64,000 bases of DNA from Ridgeia piscesae. Lineage: Eukaryota > Annelida > Polychaeta > Sabellida > Siboglinidae. Each line of letters starts with the position of its first letter. Within the stretch, counting starts at the first letter, position 1. Shown piece by piece: positions 1 through 12,900 of this stretch. Both the position numbers and the translations under genes were made by a program. Location of the stretch: positions 1,101,501-1,165,500 of the forward strand of contig JAODUO010000042.1 of the NCBI GenBank assembly GCA_025642075.2, written 5' to 3'. The notes below the pieces were generated by a model. It was not told the origin of the DNA and did not search any database. It saw only the letters and a program-made list of their open reading frames with translations.

Positions 1-2100
1 GCCTATACACATCATACAAACTTTGTCCAGCATCAAAGTTCAGACTGATGCAAATAGCACAAGTTAGGCAACGTGTTGGTTTTAAGGCGTGACTGTTTAG
101 GTGGTATCAGATGACTATAGCTATGAAATTCTATTCTGTCTTAATATGAGGTGTCTGGTGTTTACTGAACTGCCTGGGAAACATTGACTACCCACTACTC
201 TTGTCTGTCATAATTTGGTAGAAAAACTGGCAGTTAGTACTCACTGTCTTGTCAGTTGTTACAGGTCTCTCATAGAGCAGACGTCTCATCCAACATATAC
301 ATTTCTATCGTGTAGTTTATATATAAGCCAGTTGCTATGCAGTAGGAATGAGTCAATCCCGTGCATTGGTTTCAAACGGAAATAGTCATGAGGTGGTCTG
401 TGGCATTCCATTCAGACAGCTCATGTCTTTTATTAAATAAATCATATTTATCTTCACTAGCAGTGCTTGGTAACACCTGCATTGTGTCATGCTTGAACAA
501 TTGTAAAGGACTACTCAGATTGGTATAATATATTTATATCTGTACAATCTACATAATCTACCAATTGCCTACGTATGCCTTTTTATCAGGACTATAAATA
601 AGTATTCCATTACTCCGATGTGAGCCGCTTTAAACACAACATTCATAACAATACCAGCTTCATGGTAGCTTGTAGACGTTTATGTGTCAGAAAGTGTAAC
701 GCTAACTAGAAACAGATCCTGTCTGACCAACGGTTATTGTAAAAACAGTTTTCTTATAACAAGTGATACATCAACTGCGACATTTCTTAAAAGTAGCATT
801 ATTACCCAGTCAATATAACTACCCAAGTTGTGCATGAAACAAAGAGGAAAAACACTGAAATTAGAAATAACACGTGTTCTAGCGATGCTAAACATTATGA
901 CAATAAATATATCATGGTTGGAAACAAGGAGTGTGAGCACCTGTTCGAAACCAATCATCTCTACAGTCTACACACCTGCTGACTACAGTTAGTCCACTCA
1001 TGGCAGTTCTTGTCTGTCCCAAACAGGTGCGGCTTGTTTTAGGTTATTCTCAGTATCCCATAAACTGTCCATATCTCATCCGCTCATTATGCAATGTATG
1101 TACATAATACTACACATGTGATAGCATCCTTTTAATGACCTTACCCAAGACCACAGTATTAATTAGTCGTGGCTGCATGGGTTACTAGTATTCAATGTAC
1201 AGCATGTCAATTATTTATATAAAGTTACCTGGTATATAACTTATGAAATTTCTTAAATCACAACTATAAATAATTGACGTGTTGTAGACTCAATGCTGGT
1301 CTTCCTCTGCTCGTCAGCTGTGACATAAGAAACTTGCTTTATTAAACAAAATTCCACTCTTTTATTTAAATAGTGCTGTGTTGAATATTGAGCCCATTAC
1401 TTATGGCTGCTGTACATTGTAACAGAAATTGTATCAGCCTGTTGTCTCTCTTTGAGTGAATTAGCACTGTTTGTTATGTAAGACAACAGTACCTCATGCA
1501 AAAAGACACATCATATGTACATACCTACAGTTGGCTGACAATGAATAACTGGGCATCCAAAGCTAAAAAAAATCCTATCAGAAGATGAGCCATGTTTCAA
1601 AACATCTTCACCCATGGTAGCTTGATTGTGTGAATAAACACTGATTAACACCTGATATGCTGGTTTCTTTGTGCATATTTTATTTTATGTTGGTAAACTT
1701 AATAAAGAACCTGTAAAATAATTATGACCATATCAGTTCAAAGTAACTTACAGCACTACAATTATGAGTTTGCCAAACATAGGCTAGGCATGGCTATAAT
1801 TCAGCCACAGCCGCACAAACTCCCAGTTTACATATTATTATGTTTGTAATTTTCATGTGTGTATGAATCAGCTAGAAGGATGGCAAAAAGCCATACAGTC
1901 AGAGTGGATCATGTGGGCACATGTGGGAAAACTACACTGCCAATGGATAAATGAGACACATGTGTTGTTATCTCATGACCAGCATGCAACTTCAACGGAC
2001 TGATGTTAAATTTTGCCTGGGCAATTGGTTTTTTCATATATTGTACATGTCACGCACAAACAATGATTTAGGTTATTAAAAATGACACCCATTTATAATA
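1..2100. other. No gene recognised
   Basis: AT-rich sequence with many stops in all frames. The only open frame near 734-958 (minus) has no recognisable domain. No tandem repeat of note. Confidence 0.5.
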
Positions 2101-2102
2101 TT

Positions 2103-2240
2103 TAACTTGTCAAATCCTGCCATTTTTTCCCTCACATATATAGTGTCAATAGATTGCATAATGTGTGCAGACTGCACACATTACGTATTCTATTGACACT
2201 AAAAATACAAATACAAGTGGACAGGATTTGTCAGGAGCAT
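2103..2240. repeat. Imperfect inverted repeat / hairpin, possible MITE
   Basis: AGTGTCAATAGATTGCATAA and TGTGTGC on the left pair with GCACACATTACGTATTCTAT and TGACACT on the right with few mismatches. The outer pieces CTTGTCAAATCCTGCC (left) and GGACAGGATTTGTCAGG (right) also pair. Could be a small inverted-repeat element or simply a hairpin. Confidence 0.6.
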
Positions 2241-2879
2241 ATGAGCTGAGAAAGTTGTTTTAATGTCACATCATGTTCATAAACATGTCACTGGGATGAA
2301 GAGGACACTTACCCCCCCCCATACCACCGCATAGATAATTAGTACTATGCTCTGCATGCACTACAAAAATAGTAACTTAACGATACAAATCCATATTGTT
2401 TAATTTTAGGGAATAGTATAAGCTGTCTTGATTTATAAAGTGAAAGAAGAATCCCCAAACTGGCATGGCTTTATAATTAAAACAACTATTTCATTGATGA
2501 TTTGGTAGCGAGTTTGTTTGCAAACATCTTCCCTTGGATTTAGTAAGAATCCGTGTTTGTATAGGTTGTACTAGTAGATGACTCGAGACTAGGCAAAGAT
2601 ATCATTCATATATTTTATCTAAAATTCCTACAATAAATATTAGAGTCATAGCCCGACAGGCAACAGTCACGCCCATGTAGGCATCGATGCCATCATACTA
2701 AAAACCACGTCCACCACCTCGGCCCGGGCAGTCAACAAATAATTCACTCACGTTATGTTTTACATTCTGAAAACAACAAACAGCGTAAAACTGCACCAGC
2801 TGAGTTGTAGTACGGAAACTGGCTTCCTCACAAGTAGGGTGGGGCCAGACGATAATACAGAATAATGGCCAAAACACAC

Positions 2880-3580
2880 TTCCGATTCGTGAGGCTGAGT
2901 GTGACGAGCGATGCTTATGCTGTCCTAGTAACCCAGATGGAAATTTTGAATGGACCAACATCAACAAGCGACTGACGTTTTGTCAACACACGACATTGAA
3001 ACTTACAGATTCGCGTCTACGCGGATATTGTAGTAAAATCAGACGACTTACTGTGAGCGACTGCCGACGATAAACACAACAGACGTGTACCGACCTCGTG
3101 ACCGTGAGACTGACCGACTTGCGAGCAATAAACACGCCCGACCACAATGGATTGGCAAACAAGCGATAGACTCGGCCGCACGCGTTTACGCCAGTCCAAC
3201 GCCAGCCGCGATTCCCCGCACTCCTTATCTCCCCCCAAACTGTTGCTTCCCCACCCACAACACCTCCCGGGCAGATACGCCGAAGTTTATCCGCCGTTAG
3301 TGTTATTTATTGGCGCTGCTCGCCGTAAAAGGCGAAAACACAAGAAACTCTACCCAAGCGACGTCACTCGGACGATATTTTGGTTGCACATGTTGGTTAC
3401 TCTCGCGACTGCTGCGCGAGTAGGGCGGTGTGACGTCACGCTATGGCGGGTAAATAGAATGACTGCACACGCCTTTCAAGGACAGGTGCTAAATTTGACG
3501 CTGGAGTTTGAAGATCTTGAAAGCCATCTGAGTGAAGTGCGAACGAATGGTGTACCCTCGAACACTCGAGAATAATATTA
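2880..3580. promoter_or_regulatory. CpG-rich patch with a consensus CRE
   Basis: CpG density is clearly higher than in the flanks. A palindromic TGACGTCA lies at 3431-3438 and a second CGACGTCAC near 3359. Overlapping open frames exist on both strands but none resembles a known protein and codon choice does not decide between them. It may be a promoter or first exon of a gene extending left or right. Confidence 0.35.
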
Positions 3581-4057
3581 TTTAACTAAGTCTGGTGGTC
3601 GCATATGTACATTGTCATTGGACAGCTTATCTGACATACCTTGGCTTCAATTGGGCCATGCCCATGGCCATGACATGGCATCGCCAACGACAAACGCCAA
3701 CGACAATGCATGCATTGATTTATCGAATATTAATTTGCACACTTTGTAAGTTATCATATCACATAAGACCTCTTCTTTAATCAAGACTCAGAGTGATGGC
3801 GATGTTGAATTGAAACACACTAAAAGTTTGTATTATAAGTACGTTGACCGAAACATTGACACATGGATGGCAGCACAGTAGATACATTAATTAGTCGCGT
3901 TCATATTAATACTTTTTCTATAGTGATAATTTTTTGCAACAATTTCTTTCTCGAAAGTTTTTATCCGGATAGTCATACTTTCTACAGAATATAAAATCCA
4001 TGTTCGCAGGCACACATGCACGCAGGTTAACATGAACATGCACGCTCCCACGCCTGC

Positions 4058-4254
4058 ATGCACACACACACACACACACACACACGCACGCACGCACGTA
4101 CGCACGCACGCACGCGCGCGCAAACCACCGCACACCGGTATCTGCAAGGGTCATAAGACGCATGGACACGCGCACGCAAACTCACGCGCACACCGCACGT
4201 ATCTAGACAGGGTCTATACAGAGCGCATGCACGCACGCACGCACGCACAGAGAG

Positions 4255-4306
<52 letters not shown>

Positions 4307-4315
4307 GAGAGGAGA

Positions 4316-4346
<31 letters not shown>

Positions 4347-4352
4347 GGGGAG
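4058..4352. repeat. Compound microsatellite (CA, CGCA, GA)
   Basis: CA repeats at about 4060-4085, CGCA-rich sequence to 4246, then GA/GAGG repeats at 4248-4352. Open frames rich in Arg-Glu or Ser-Leu here are artefacts. Confidence 0.95.
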
Positions 4353-5617
4353 AGAGCGCCTTATAAAATATAATACATTGTACGTGTCATAATACGAGTA
4401 TACATTGTAAGTGGTCTTACATGGCATGACGTTTGATGCATGAACAGTGATTTGGTGCAATGAGAGGGAAGAGAAGGCCGCCCAAACAACCTGGCGCATA
4501 ATAGTAGGCCTAGAAATAGAGGTGAATCTGGTGCATCTTCGTGATGATGGATGATGATCGACAGATTGGCGTCAGAGTTTTCATAATCTCCGATGCTTTG
4601 CAAACCCGTTGATCATACCCGAAGGAAAATTAAAACGACAAAAAATCAACAAACAAGAGACCAGCAGAAGACAATGCCGTCGTGCAGCTAGGGCCACACA
4701 ACAATGCAGCAATGTAGAATTATATCGTGTACATATCTGTACCTTTTTTAATATATATGTTGTTAGCACGAGAACAAAATTAATATTTCAATTCATTAAC
4801 TTTATTCCAGGCTCGATCAACAGGGCAGATATATACAAGAAGCACATTTGACTCTGAGGTTCATATATGTTGACATTAGGCAGACAATAAATATTATGTA
4901 CGATATCCATTCTGACCTATTGCTGTAGAAAAATGTATACAACTTGTTTCGGTCAAGTATTCACACATAAAACAGTTTCTTCCAGCGTTTACGAATACTG
5001 GAAGTAAATCTTATTTTAAAGCTAGAATATCATTTATACTTATAGTTAACAGAGCTATCAAGCCTACACATAAATCTATATACCATATATTCCTAATAAC
5101 TGAATGACAGCATTGTACATCAAACAGAGTTCATAGCAAGCTGGTACTTTATTCTGACATACAGATAAACAACTTAAAAATATTTTTTAGTATTGTGATA
5201 TGCAATATGTAATCTATTTAATGTGGATTTCTTGTAATTTCACCAGAATTGTCCTTCATACATGGGTGAGCTATATGAACGAAGCAGTGTGAGTTTTACC
5301 TTTAGGGAGCACATGCTAAACTTTCCCAATATAATAATTCTACGTTGTCTATTAATGTCATAACAATCTGAAAGACCATCTGAACTTTAGTTTCTGAGAT
5401 ATTTAAATATGTAGTTACAACATGGATAGTTGCCGTGGCCATGTGTAGACCCCTATGTCATTGTGCGTCTTGGGCCAAAGTTAATTTGTTTGATATTCAT
5501 TACATGACAGTTGCTTGAAATGTAAACTTTGGGACAATGTTGATAGGCCAGCATTGCTATATTGGCCCAAAGGACATCCCGATATTGGCCCAATGGTGGC
5601 ATCCGACATTGTTCCAA
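4353..5617. other. No gene recognised
   Basis: AT-rich unique sequence between two microsatellites. Short open frames show no known motif. Confidence 0.5.
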
Positions 5618-5702
5618 CACGCACACGCACCACGCACACGCACACGCACACGCACACGCACACGCACACGCACACGCACACGCACACGCACACACACACG
5701 CA
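5618..5702. repeat. CGCACA hexanucleotide microsatellite
   Basis: Roughly 13 units of CGCACA. Several overlapping open frames across it are repeat-driven. Confidence 0.95.
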
Positions 5703-6067
5703 AACTTGTTGATGGTGGACCTGTCTCTTGGTTCTTTGGAAGTCGTACACTTTGAGCTTCCAGCCACGGTGTCGTGTATGCGGGAGGGCAAATACCGCAA
5801 GACATGTTGCCATAGTAGGACCTATGTTATTTAATTATATTTCCATTCGTAATAATTATGAACATGTACCGTACACGTACACGTACACGATTATTTTGTA
5901 TGTGCGTACACGTAATATGGGAAGCGTGCTATAGAAAGTGGCGCCATCTCGCGAATGTGTTGAAAATCATGATAATGTCCTCCGTGTAGTGCAGGTAAGA
6001 CTAACAGTAAAGTCCGACATGTGGTGCCACTTAATCAGCTAATGACTAAAAATAGAAATTGTGTGAT

Positions 6068-6132
6068 GGGTGTGTGCGCGCGCGCGCGTGTGTGTGCGTA
6101 CGTGCGTGCGTGTGTGTGCGTGTGTGCGTGTA
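6068..6132. repeat. GT/GC-rich microsatellite
   Basis: GCGCGCGC followed by GTGTGTGCGTAC-type imperfect repeats; a short TA tract follows at about 6171-6190. Confidence 0.9.
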
Positions 6133-6774
6133 GATAAAAATATGTAGGAAATATATAATTATATAAAATCTACATATATATATATATATTGATAGATATT
6201 TTGTTCCGTATAACTCTTCTCCAGAAACACCACAGTAAATACCTCTAAGGGCTTGTAACTGACAATGCCATGTACTTTGAGGCAATCAATCATTGTAAAG
6301 GCAAATCATATGTAAAAAAGATGCACATTATATTGACTATAATAATTATAATGTGGAATTCTGTATTTATCACTTCCAATCACTGATTGACTGTCAAAGT
6401 ATGTGTTATTCCTCATGCTCTAGCAAATAAGAAGCAGGAATGCAGTGCTATGCATACCATGTTCAAGCAGGGGAATCTTGCAATCATGTGGGAGAACCTA
6501 CCCGGTAGGTCATAGATGGGGAGACCTTCCTGTATCTGCCAGTGCAAAAATCTCCCACAAATCCAAAATTTCGTAAAATTTCATTCCGGACTTCTGGGCC
6601 TGGTGAAATATCTTGTATTTCAAAGACAGGCAGGTTACCTTCCTCAGGTGACAGGATTCTAGTTATTAAGATGTCTAAAGGTAAGTTCATTGAGGTAAAT
6701 TCTGATATAACACAGTATCCAACTGTCAGGATTGCTCAAAGTGCTCTACACTTTACTCCCTGGCAGACATGTTC

Positions 6775-6905
6775 AATTGAACACTATCTGGACTTATGTG
6801 GGAAACATCAAGCCATAATGCAATTAATGTACAAATATCCACCACTGTTTATGTCCAGGTATCCATTCATACAGCTAAGTGAACTAGTGCAGTGTAGAGT
6901 GTCAC
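6775..6905 (-). mobile_element. SINE family 1 tail fragment
   Basis: CCACCACTGTTTATGTCCAG, CATTCATACAGCTAAGTGAA and CAGTGTAGAGTGT match the SINE tail at 20305-20400 in reverse. No tRNA-like head directly adjoins it; the sequence runs into a second SINE family. Confidence 0.55.
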
Positions 6906-6949
6906 ACGTCTCAGGTGGTTTCCTCTAAACAGCCCAAACTTGGGCTAAT

Positions 6950-7198
6950 GCAGGAGTTGTCCTTCTCTAGAATTAGTGAGTCCACTACAGATTATACATT
7001 TACCCCCTGTGTGGGATCTTTTACTTCCCCTGGTATAGCCACCAGATGGAAGGGACCACCGGCTTTTAGTGTCTCTTCTGAAAGACACAGGCAAATGTGG
7101 GGTGAACGAAATTGCCTAAGTTTCAAACTATAGGTGTGATTGAACCACTGTCCCCTCGACTGACAGTCCGGCGCTCTACCGCCTGACCACCGCTCCCA
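6950..7198 (-). mobile_element. tRNA-derived SINE (family 2), minus copy
   Basis: Shares TTCTCTAGAATTAGTGA, CTGTGTGGGATCTTTTACTT and GGAAGGGACCA with a plus-strand copy at 31597-31790 (reversed). The head GGCGCTCTACCGCCTGACCA on this strand is the reverse of a tRNA-like box A. Confidence 0.6.
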
Positions 7199-7214
7199 CG
7201 AAACAAACTAGCTA

Positions 7215-7318
7215 GTGAATAAACTAGCCCAAGGTTCGACACCACAGCACACTATTTGAACCCGGATTCTCTTAATCTTCAGTCCACAGCTCTAACCTCT
7301 GAGCCACGGCAGCACTAC
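7215..7318 (-). mobile_element. tRNA-like SINE head fragment
   Basis: Reverse complement shows TGGCTCAGAGGTTAGAGCT (box A-like) and CCGGGTTCAAATAG (box B-like), resembling the head of the SINE at 20211. No tail is recognisable. Confidence 0.5.
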
Positions 7319-7319
7319 A

Positions 7320-9040
7320 AAGCATATATTCACATACGCAGGCATTCATAATATAAAGGCAGCAAAACAGTGTTTTGTATGTCAGCAGTTCCTTTATTTA
7401 CAATATACAATATTCGAATGTCTTAACAATCATTAGGCATTGTAACTGTATACGTGTATGAAAATGCAATCAGTTACATTCCAGGTAAAATATATCTATA
7501 CAGTATGTGTCTAAAACAAGCAACAAGAAAGTAAAACAGTATATCTTCTATGTATGTATCTATGATGTATATCTTACACCCCCATACAGATATATGATCT
7601 CTCACACCAGTGCCCACACACATATATTATATAATGCATTTATACACATGCACGTATGCATTACTATATATTACACAATATATGTACAGTGTATACCCTC
7701 ATTCATACATAGAGTCATTCATATATACATACAAACAAAATAACACACACCGATACATAATTGATTGAATAATTGCCTTCTATATTTTCTAGCAATTATA
7801 TTTAATAGATTTTATACTGTCTGTTTATAAAATTATTAATGGATTACTGGCTATAGTTTGGTAAAAACCCTACCTCGTAGATATAATGTTTAAAAATATG
7901 GTGAATCATTTGATTAAATGGAAATGCTGTGAAGACACATTAGACTTCTGCAGAATATACACTGGTTAACACGAAATTAGTTTTTGTGGCACCACCTGTT
8001 GGAGTGTACCAGCACTATTTGGCACCATCAATGAAGGACTTTCTGTTACAGCACCAGGCAATAATAGGCACACAGCCATACATTTCCCACTTGGGCACTT
8101 ATGTCAATGTTGAAAGTACTGGTAATAAAAAAACGTGAATGCCAGAGTTTTCCCAGCATGTTGTCATGTTTGTCTTGGAAATATAAATTTATTTAATTCA
8201 CGGACACATATTTATTTACCTGAAACTACCAGACCTAATAAAAATAACATTTAACTACACTGTTACTTTTAAAAGAATGATTGATTTGCAATTTTCTCCA
8301 CAATAAAATAATATATAAATCAAAAAATTTATTTGCGCCATTTACCCAAAATAAACAATATATAATTTACAACAGGTTTGGCTGCATAACCAGATCGAAC
8401 GTTTGCTATGATATCCAGTATTTAATATTGACACACAACTTATCAGAACCAATTTATGTGTATTTAAAAAAATTCTATCTATATAACTTACATTTTCTGT
8501 AACAATTTATTGTTAGCGGTTAGCTAAACCGAGCTAATGTTGCACATGTCAATATTATGGGTCTAGCATACCATAGACAGTTTCACAGACACTCTAAATG
8601 CTACGTCTTGTCACCTCCATATTCAATAGCAGCTGCATATCACAGTTTAATAAGTAGTGTTCCTTTTATTTTTCCAATATGGCTGAACTGAACTGAACTG
8701 CACAAACACAGCAGATAAAGTTCAGTGAATAAAATAATGTTCTTGTTTGTGTTACATATTATGTAGGGCCTACCATAATTACGGCATGTATTCAAACATC
8801 TAAACATAATTAAATTACATATCCTAATTAAATTCATTCACAGCTCTGTGGTGACATGCGGTGTTATTAATCATTTCTGGAGTCTGAAAATGTAGCGTCA
8901 TTATATACGTTTGTAAATTTTCAGGGTTTTCTAAAACATACACTGTCAGAATACATACAGTCAATACAGTAAATGCTGTAAAGGTGAAAGCTCCGTTCTC
9001 TAACATTGTATCGTATACTATTGGCAGCCATGACTTGACA
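7320..9040. other. No gene recognised; may include distal GCH1 3' flank
   Basis: AT-rich sequence, short open frames only. Several AATAAA-like words on the minus strand make a poly(A) site possible but undecidable. Confidence 0.4.
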
Positions 9041-9048
9041 ATGGAGGC

Positions 9049-9114
9049 ATGGATGCTACCACTTCAATTATATATATATATATATTTATACATATATATT
9101 TAATCGTAGCATCC

Positions 9115-9178
<64 letters not shown>
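9049..9178. repeat. TA microsatellites with an inverted repeat
   Basis: ATGGATGCTAC (9049-9059) and GTAGCATCCAT (9106-9116) enclose a TA tract; a longer TA tract fills 9117-9170. It lies about 600-700 nt past the GCH1 stop codon on the minus strand. Confidence 0.9.
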
Positions 9179-9294
9179 TACATTCTTCTTGGATTAATGT
9201 TGCAGACAACTTGTAAGGTATATTAAAATACCGGTTTTTCCATGATTAATTATTTAAAGTATTAATTTACAATGTATGTGCCTCATTTTACTTC

Positions 9295-9382
9295 TGCACT
9301 ACACTGTACACTGTACACTGTACACTGTACACTGTACACTGTACACTGTACACTGTACACTGGACACTGGACACTGGACAGT
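9295..9382. repeat. 7-bp repeat CACTGTA, probable GCH1 3' flank
   Basis: About nine CACTGTA units turn into three CACTGGA units. Located 400-490 nt downstream of the GCH1 stop, so it may be transcribed in the 3' UTR; the UTR end is not evident. Confidence 0.93.
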
Positions 9383-9782
9383 GTATTAGTAAAACCATCA
9401 TAAATATGCTGTAGGTGAATTGCCTGTCTGGTTTGTTTAGCTGCAAGTCCCTATGATGTTCCCCATGGTAGCATTTCCCCACATACAACACATCCTAACT
9501 ATGACCCTGGCTGGGTCTGGGTGTGAGTAGCATGCCACAGAACCGTCCCATCATACGCATTAGCACTGATACAATGTCTTCATCACATTTGGTAATGTTT
9601 AAAGGGTATGACAGTCTTTTCAGAGCTCATGATTCTGTTAAATATGTTTAGATGTTCGGATCCCATTTGGCACACAATTGTGCATCTAGTCTAGACACAA
9701 CATCTCTGTCCTGCAGATTCACTTGATAGATACTTGTGGAGATGTCTGCTACATGACCTCTGTTGTTGAACTGCAAATGCTT

Positions 9783-9912
9783 CTACTTATGATTGATGAG
9801 TGACAGGAATTCTTCACGTGTCTTCGAGTCCTCCCGGAACACACCAAGCATGGTGCTGGTGACTGTAGAACTGCCCAACTTCTGAACGCCTCGCATCACC
9901 ATACACATGTGT
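9783..9912 (-). CDS. GCH1: GCH1 exon 6 (terminal coding exon)
   Basis: 130 nt. The acceptor CTCTCCAG is followed by ACACATGTGTATGGTGATG, then codons for [19 protein letters not shown] and [17 protein letters not shown], and TAG at 9783-9785. It contributes H209 and C211 (HMC). The first 19 bases and the upstream pyrimidine tract are identical to the consensus of the 49-bp minisatellite; the match stops at CGAGGC (RG), which marks the end of the duplicated segment. Confidence 0.96.
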
Positions 9913-12900
9913 CTGGAGAGAGAAGACAAGTGTACAACAAGACATCACCATACACATGTGTCTGGAGAGAGAAGACAAGTGTACACCAAGACATCACCAT
10001 ACACACATGTCTGGAGAGAGAAGACAAGTGTACAACAAGACATCACCATACACATGTATCAGGAGAGAGAAGACAAGTGTACAACAAGACATCACCATAC
10101 ACATGTGTCTGGAGAGAAAACAAGGACAAGTGTTAAAAAAACAAGACATCACCATACACATGTGTCTGGAGAGAGAAGACAAGTGTACAACAAGACATCA
10201 CCATACACATGTGTCTGGAGAGAGAAGACAAGTGTACACCAAGACATCACCATACACATGTGTCTGGAGAGACAAGACAAGTGTACAACAAGACATCACC
10301 ATACACACGTGTCTGGAGAGAGAAGACAAGTGTACACCAAGACATCACCATACACATGTGTCTGGAGAGACAAGACAAGTGTACAACAAGACATCACCAT
10401 ACACATGTGTCAGGAGAGAGAAGACAAGTGTACAACAAGACATCACCATACACACGTGTCTGGAGAGAGAAGACAAGTGTACAAGAAGACATCACCATAC
10501 ACATGTGTCTGGAGAGAGAAGACAAGTGTACACCAAGACATCACCATACACATGTGTCTGGAGAGACAAGACAAGTGTACACCAAGACATCACCATACAC
10601 ATGTGTCTGGAGAGACAAGACAAGTGTACAACAAGACATCACCATACACATGTGTCTGGAGAGAAAAGACAAGTGTACACCAAGACATCACCATACACAT
10701 GTGTCAGGAGAGAGAAGACAAGTGTACAACAAGACATCACCATACACATGTGTCTGGAGAGACAAGACAAGTGTACAACAAGACATCACCATACACACGT
10801 GTCTGGAGAGAGAAGACAAGTGTACACCATGACATCACCATACAAATGTGTCAGGAGAGAGAAGACAAGTGTACACCAAGACATCACCATACACATGTGT
10901 CAGGAGAAAGAAGACAAGTGTACACCAAGACATCACCATACACATGTGTCTGGAGAGACAAGACAAGTGTACAACAAGACATCACCATACACATGTGTCT
11001 GGAGAGAGAAGACAAGTGTACAACAAGACATCACCATACACATGTGTCTGGAGAGAGAAGACAAGTGTACAACAAGACATCACCATACACATGTGTCTGG
11101 AGAGAGAAGACAAGTGTACAACAAGACATCACCATACACATGTGTCTGGAGAGAGAAGACAAGTGTACAACCCAAAACATCACCATACACATGTGTCTGG
11201 AGAGAGAAGACAAGTGTACAACAAGACATCACCATACACATGTGTCTGGAGAGAGAAGACAAGTGTACAACCCAAAACATCACCATACACATGTGTCAGG
11301 AGAGAGAAGACAAGTGTACACCAAGACATCACCATACACATGTGTCTGGAGAGACAAGACAAGTGTACAACAAGACATCACCATACACATGTGTCTGGAG
11401 AGAGAAGACAAGTGTACAACAAGACATCACCATACACATGTGTCTGGAGAGAGAAGACAAGTGTACAACAAGACATCACCATACACATGTGTCTGGAGAG
11501 ACAAGACAAGTGTACAACAAGACATCACCATACACATGTGTCTGGAGAGAGAAGACAAGTGTACAACAAGACATCACCATACACATGTGTCTGGAGAGAG
11601 AAGACAAGTGTACAACAAGACATCACCATACACATGTGTCTGGAGAGAGAAGACAAGTGTACAACCCAAAACATCACCATACACATGTGTCTGGAGAGAG
11701 AAGACAAGTGTACAACAAGACATCACCATACACATGTGTCTGGAGAGAGAAGACAAGTGTACAACAAGACATCACCATACACACGTGTCTGGAGAGAGAA
11801 GACAAGTGTACAACAAGACATCACCATACACACGTGTCTGGAGAGACAAGACAAGTGTACAACAAGACATCACCATACACATGTATCTGGAGAGAGAAGA
11901 CAAGTGTACAACAATACATCACCATACACATGTATCTGGAGAGAGAAGACAAGTGTACAACAAGACATCACCATACACATGTGTCTGGAGAGAGAAGACA
12001 AGTGTACAACAAGACATCACCATACACACGTGTCTGGAGAGAGAAGACAAGTGTACAACAAGACATCACCATACACATGTATCTGGAGAGAGAAGACAAG
12101 TGTACAACAAGACATCACCATACACACGTGTCAGAGAGAGAAGACAAGTGTACAACCCAAGACATCACCATACACACGTGTCTGGAGAGACAAGACAAGT
12201 GTACAACAAGACATCACCATACACACGTGTCTGGAGAGAGAAGACAAGTGTACAACAAGACATCACCATACACATGTATCTGGAGAGAGAAGACAAGTGT
12301 ACAACAAGACATCACCATACACATGTGTCTGGAGAGAGAAGACAAGTGTACAACAAGACATCACCATACACATGTATCTGGAGAGAGAAGACAAGTGTAC
12401 AACAAGACATCACCATACACATGTGTCTGGAGAGAGAAGACAAGTGTACAACAAGACATCACCATACACATGTGTCTGGAGAGAGAAGACAAGTGTACAC
12501 CAAGACATCACCATACACATGTGTCTGGAGAGAGAAGACAAGTGTACAACAAGACATCACCATACACATGTGTCAGGAGAGAGAAGACAAGTGTACAACA
12601 AGACATCACCATACACATGTGTCAGGAGAGAGAAGACAAGTGTACAACAAGACATCACCATACACACGTGTCTGGAGAGAGAAGACAAGTGTACAACAAG
12701 ACATCACCATACACATGTGTCAGGAGAGAGAAGACAAGTGTACAACAAGACATCACCATACACACGTGTCTGGAGAGAGAAGACAAGTGTACACCAAGAC
12801 ATCACCATACACATGTGTCAGGAGAGAGAAGACAAGTGTACAACAAGACATCACCATACACACGTGTCTGGAGAGAGAAGACAAGTGTACACCATGACAT

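Noticed and set aside
3085..3575. Protein-coding exon at the CpG-rich patch
   Set aside because: Open frames on both strands reflect high GC; no homologous motif and no clear donor, so only a regulatory candidate is listed.
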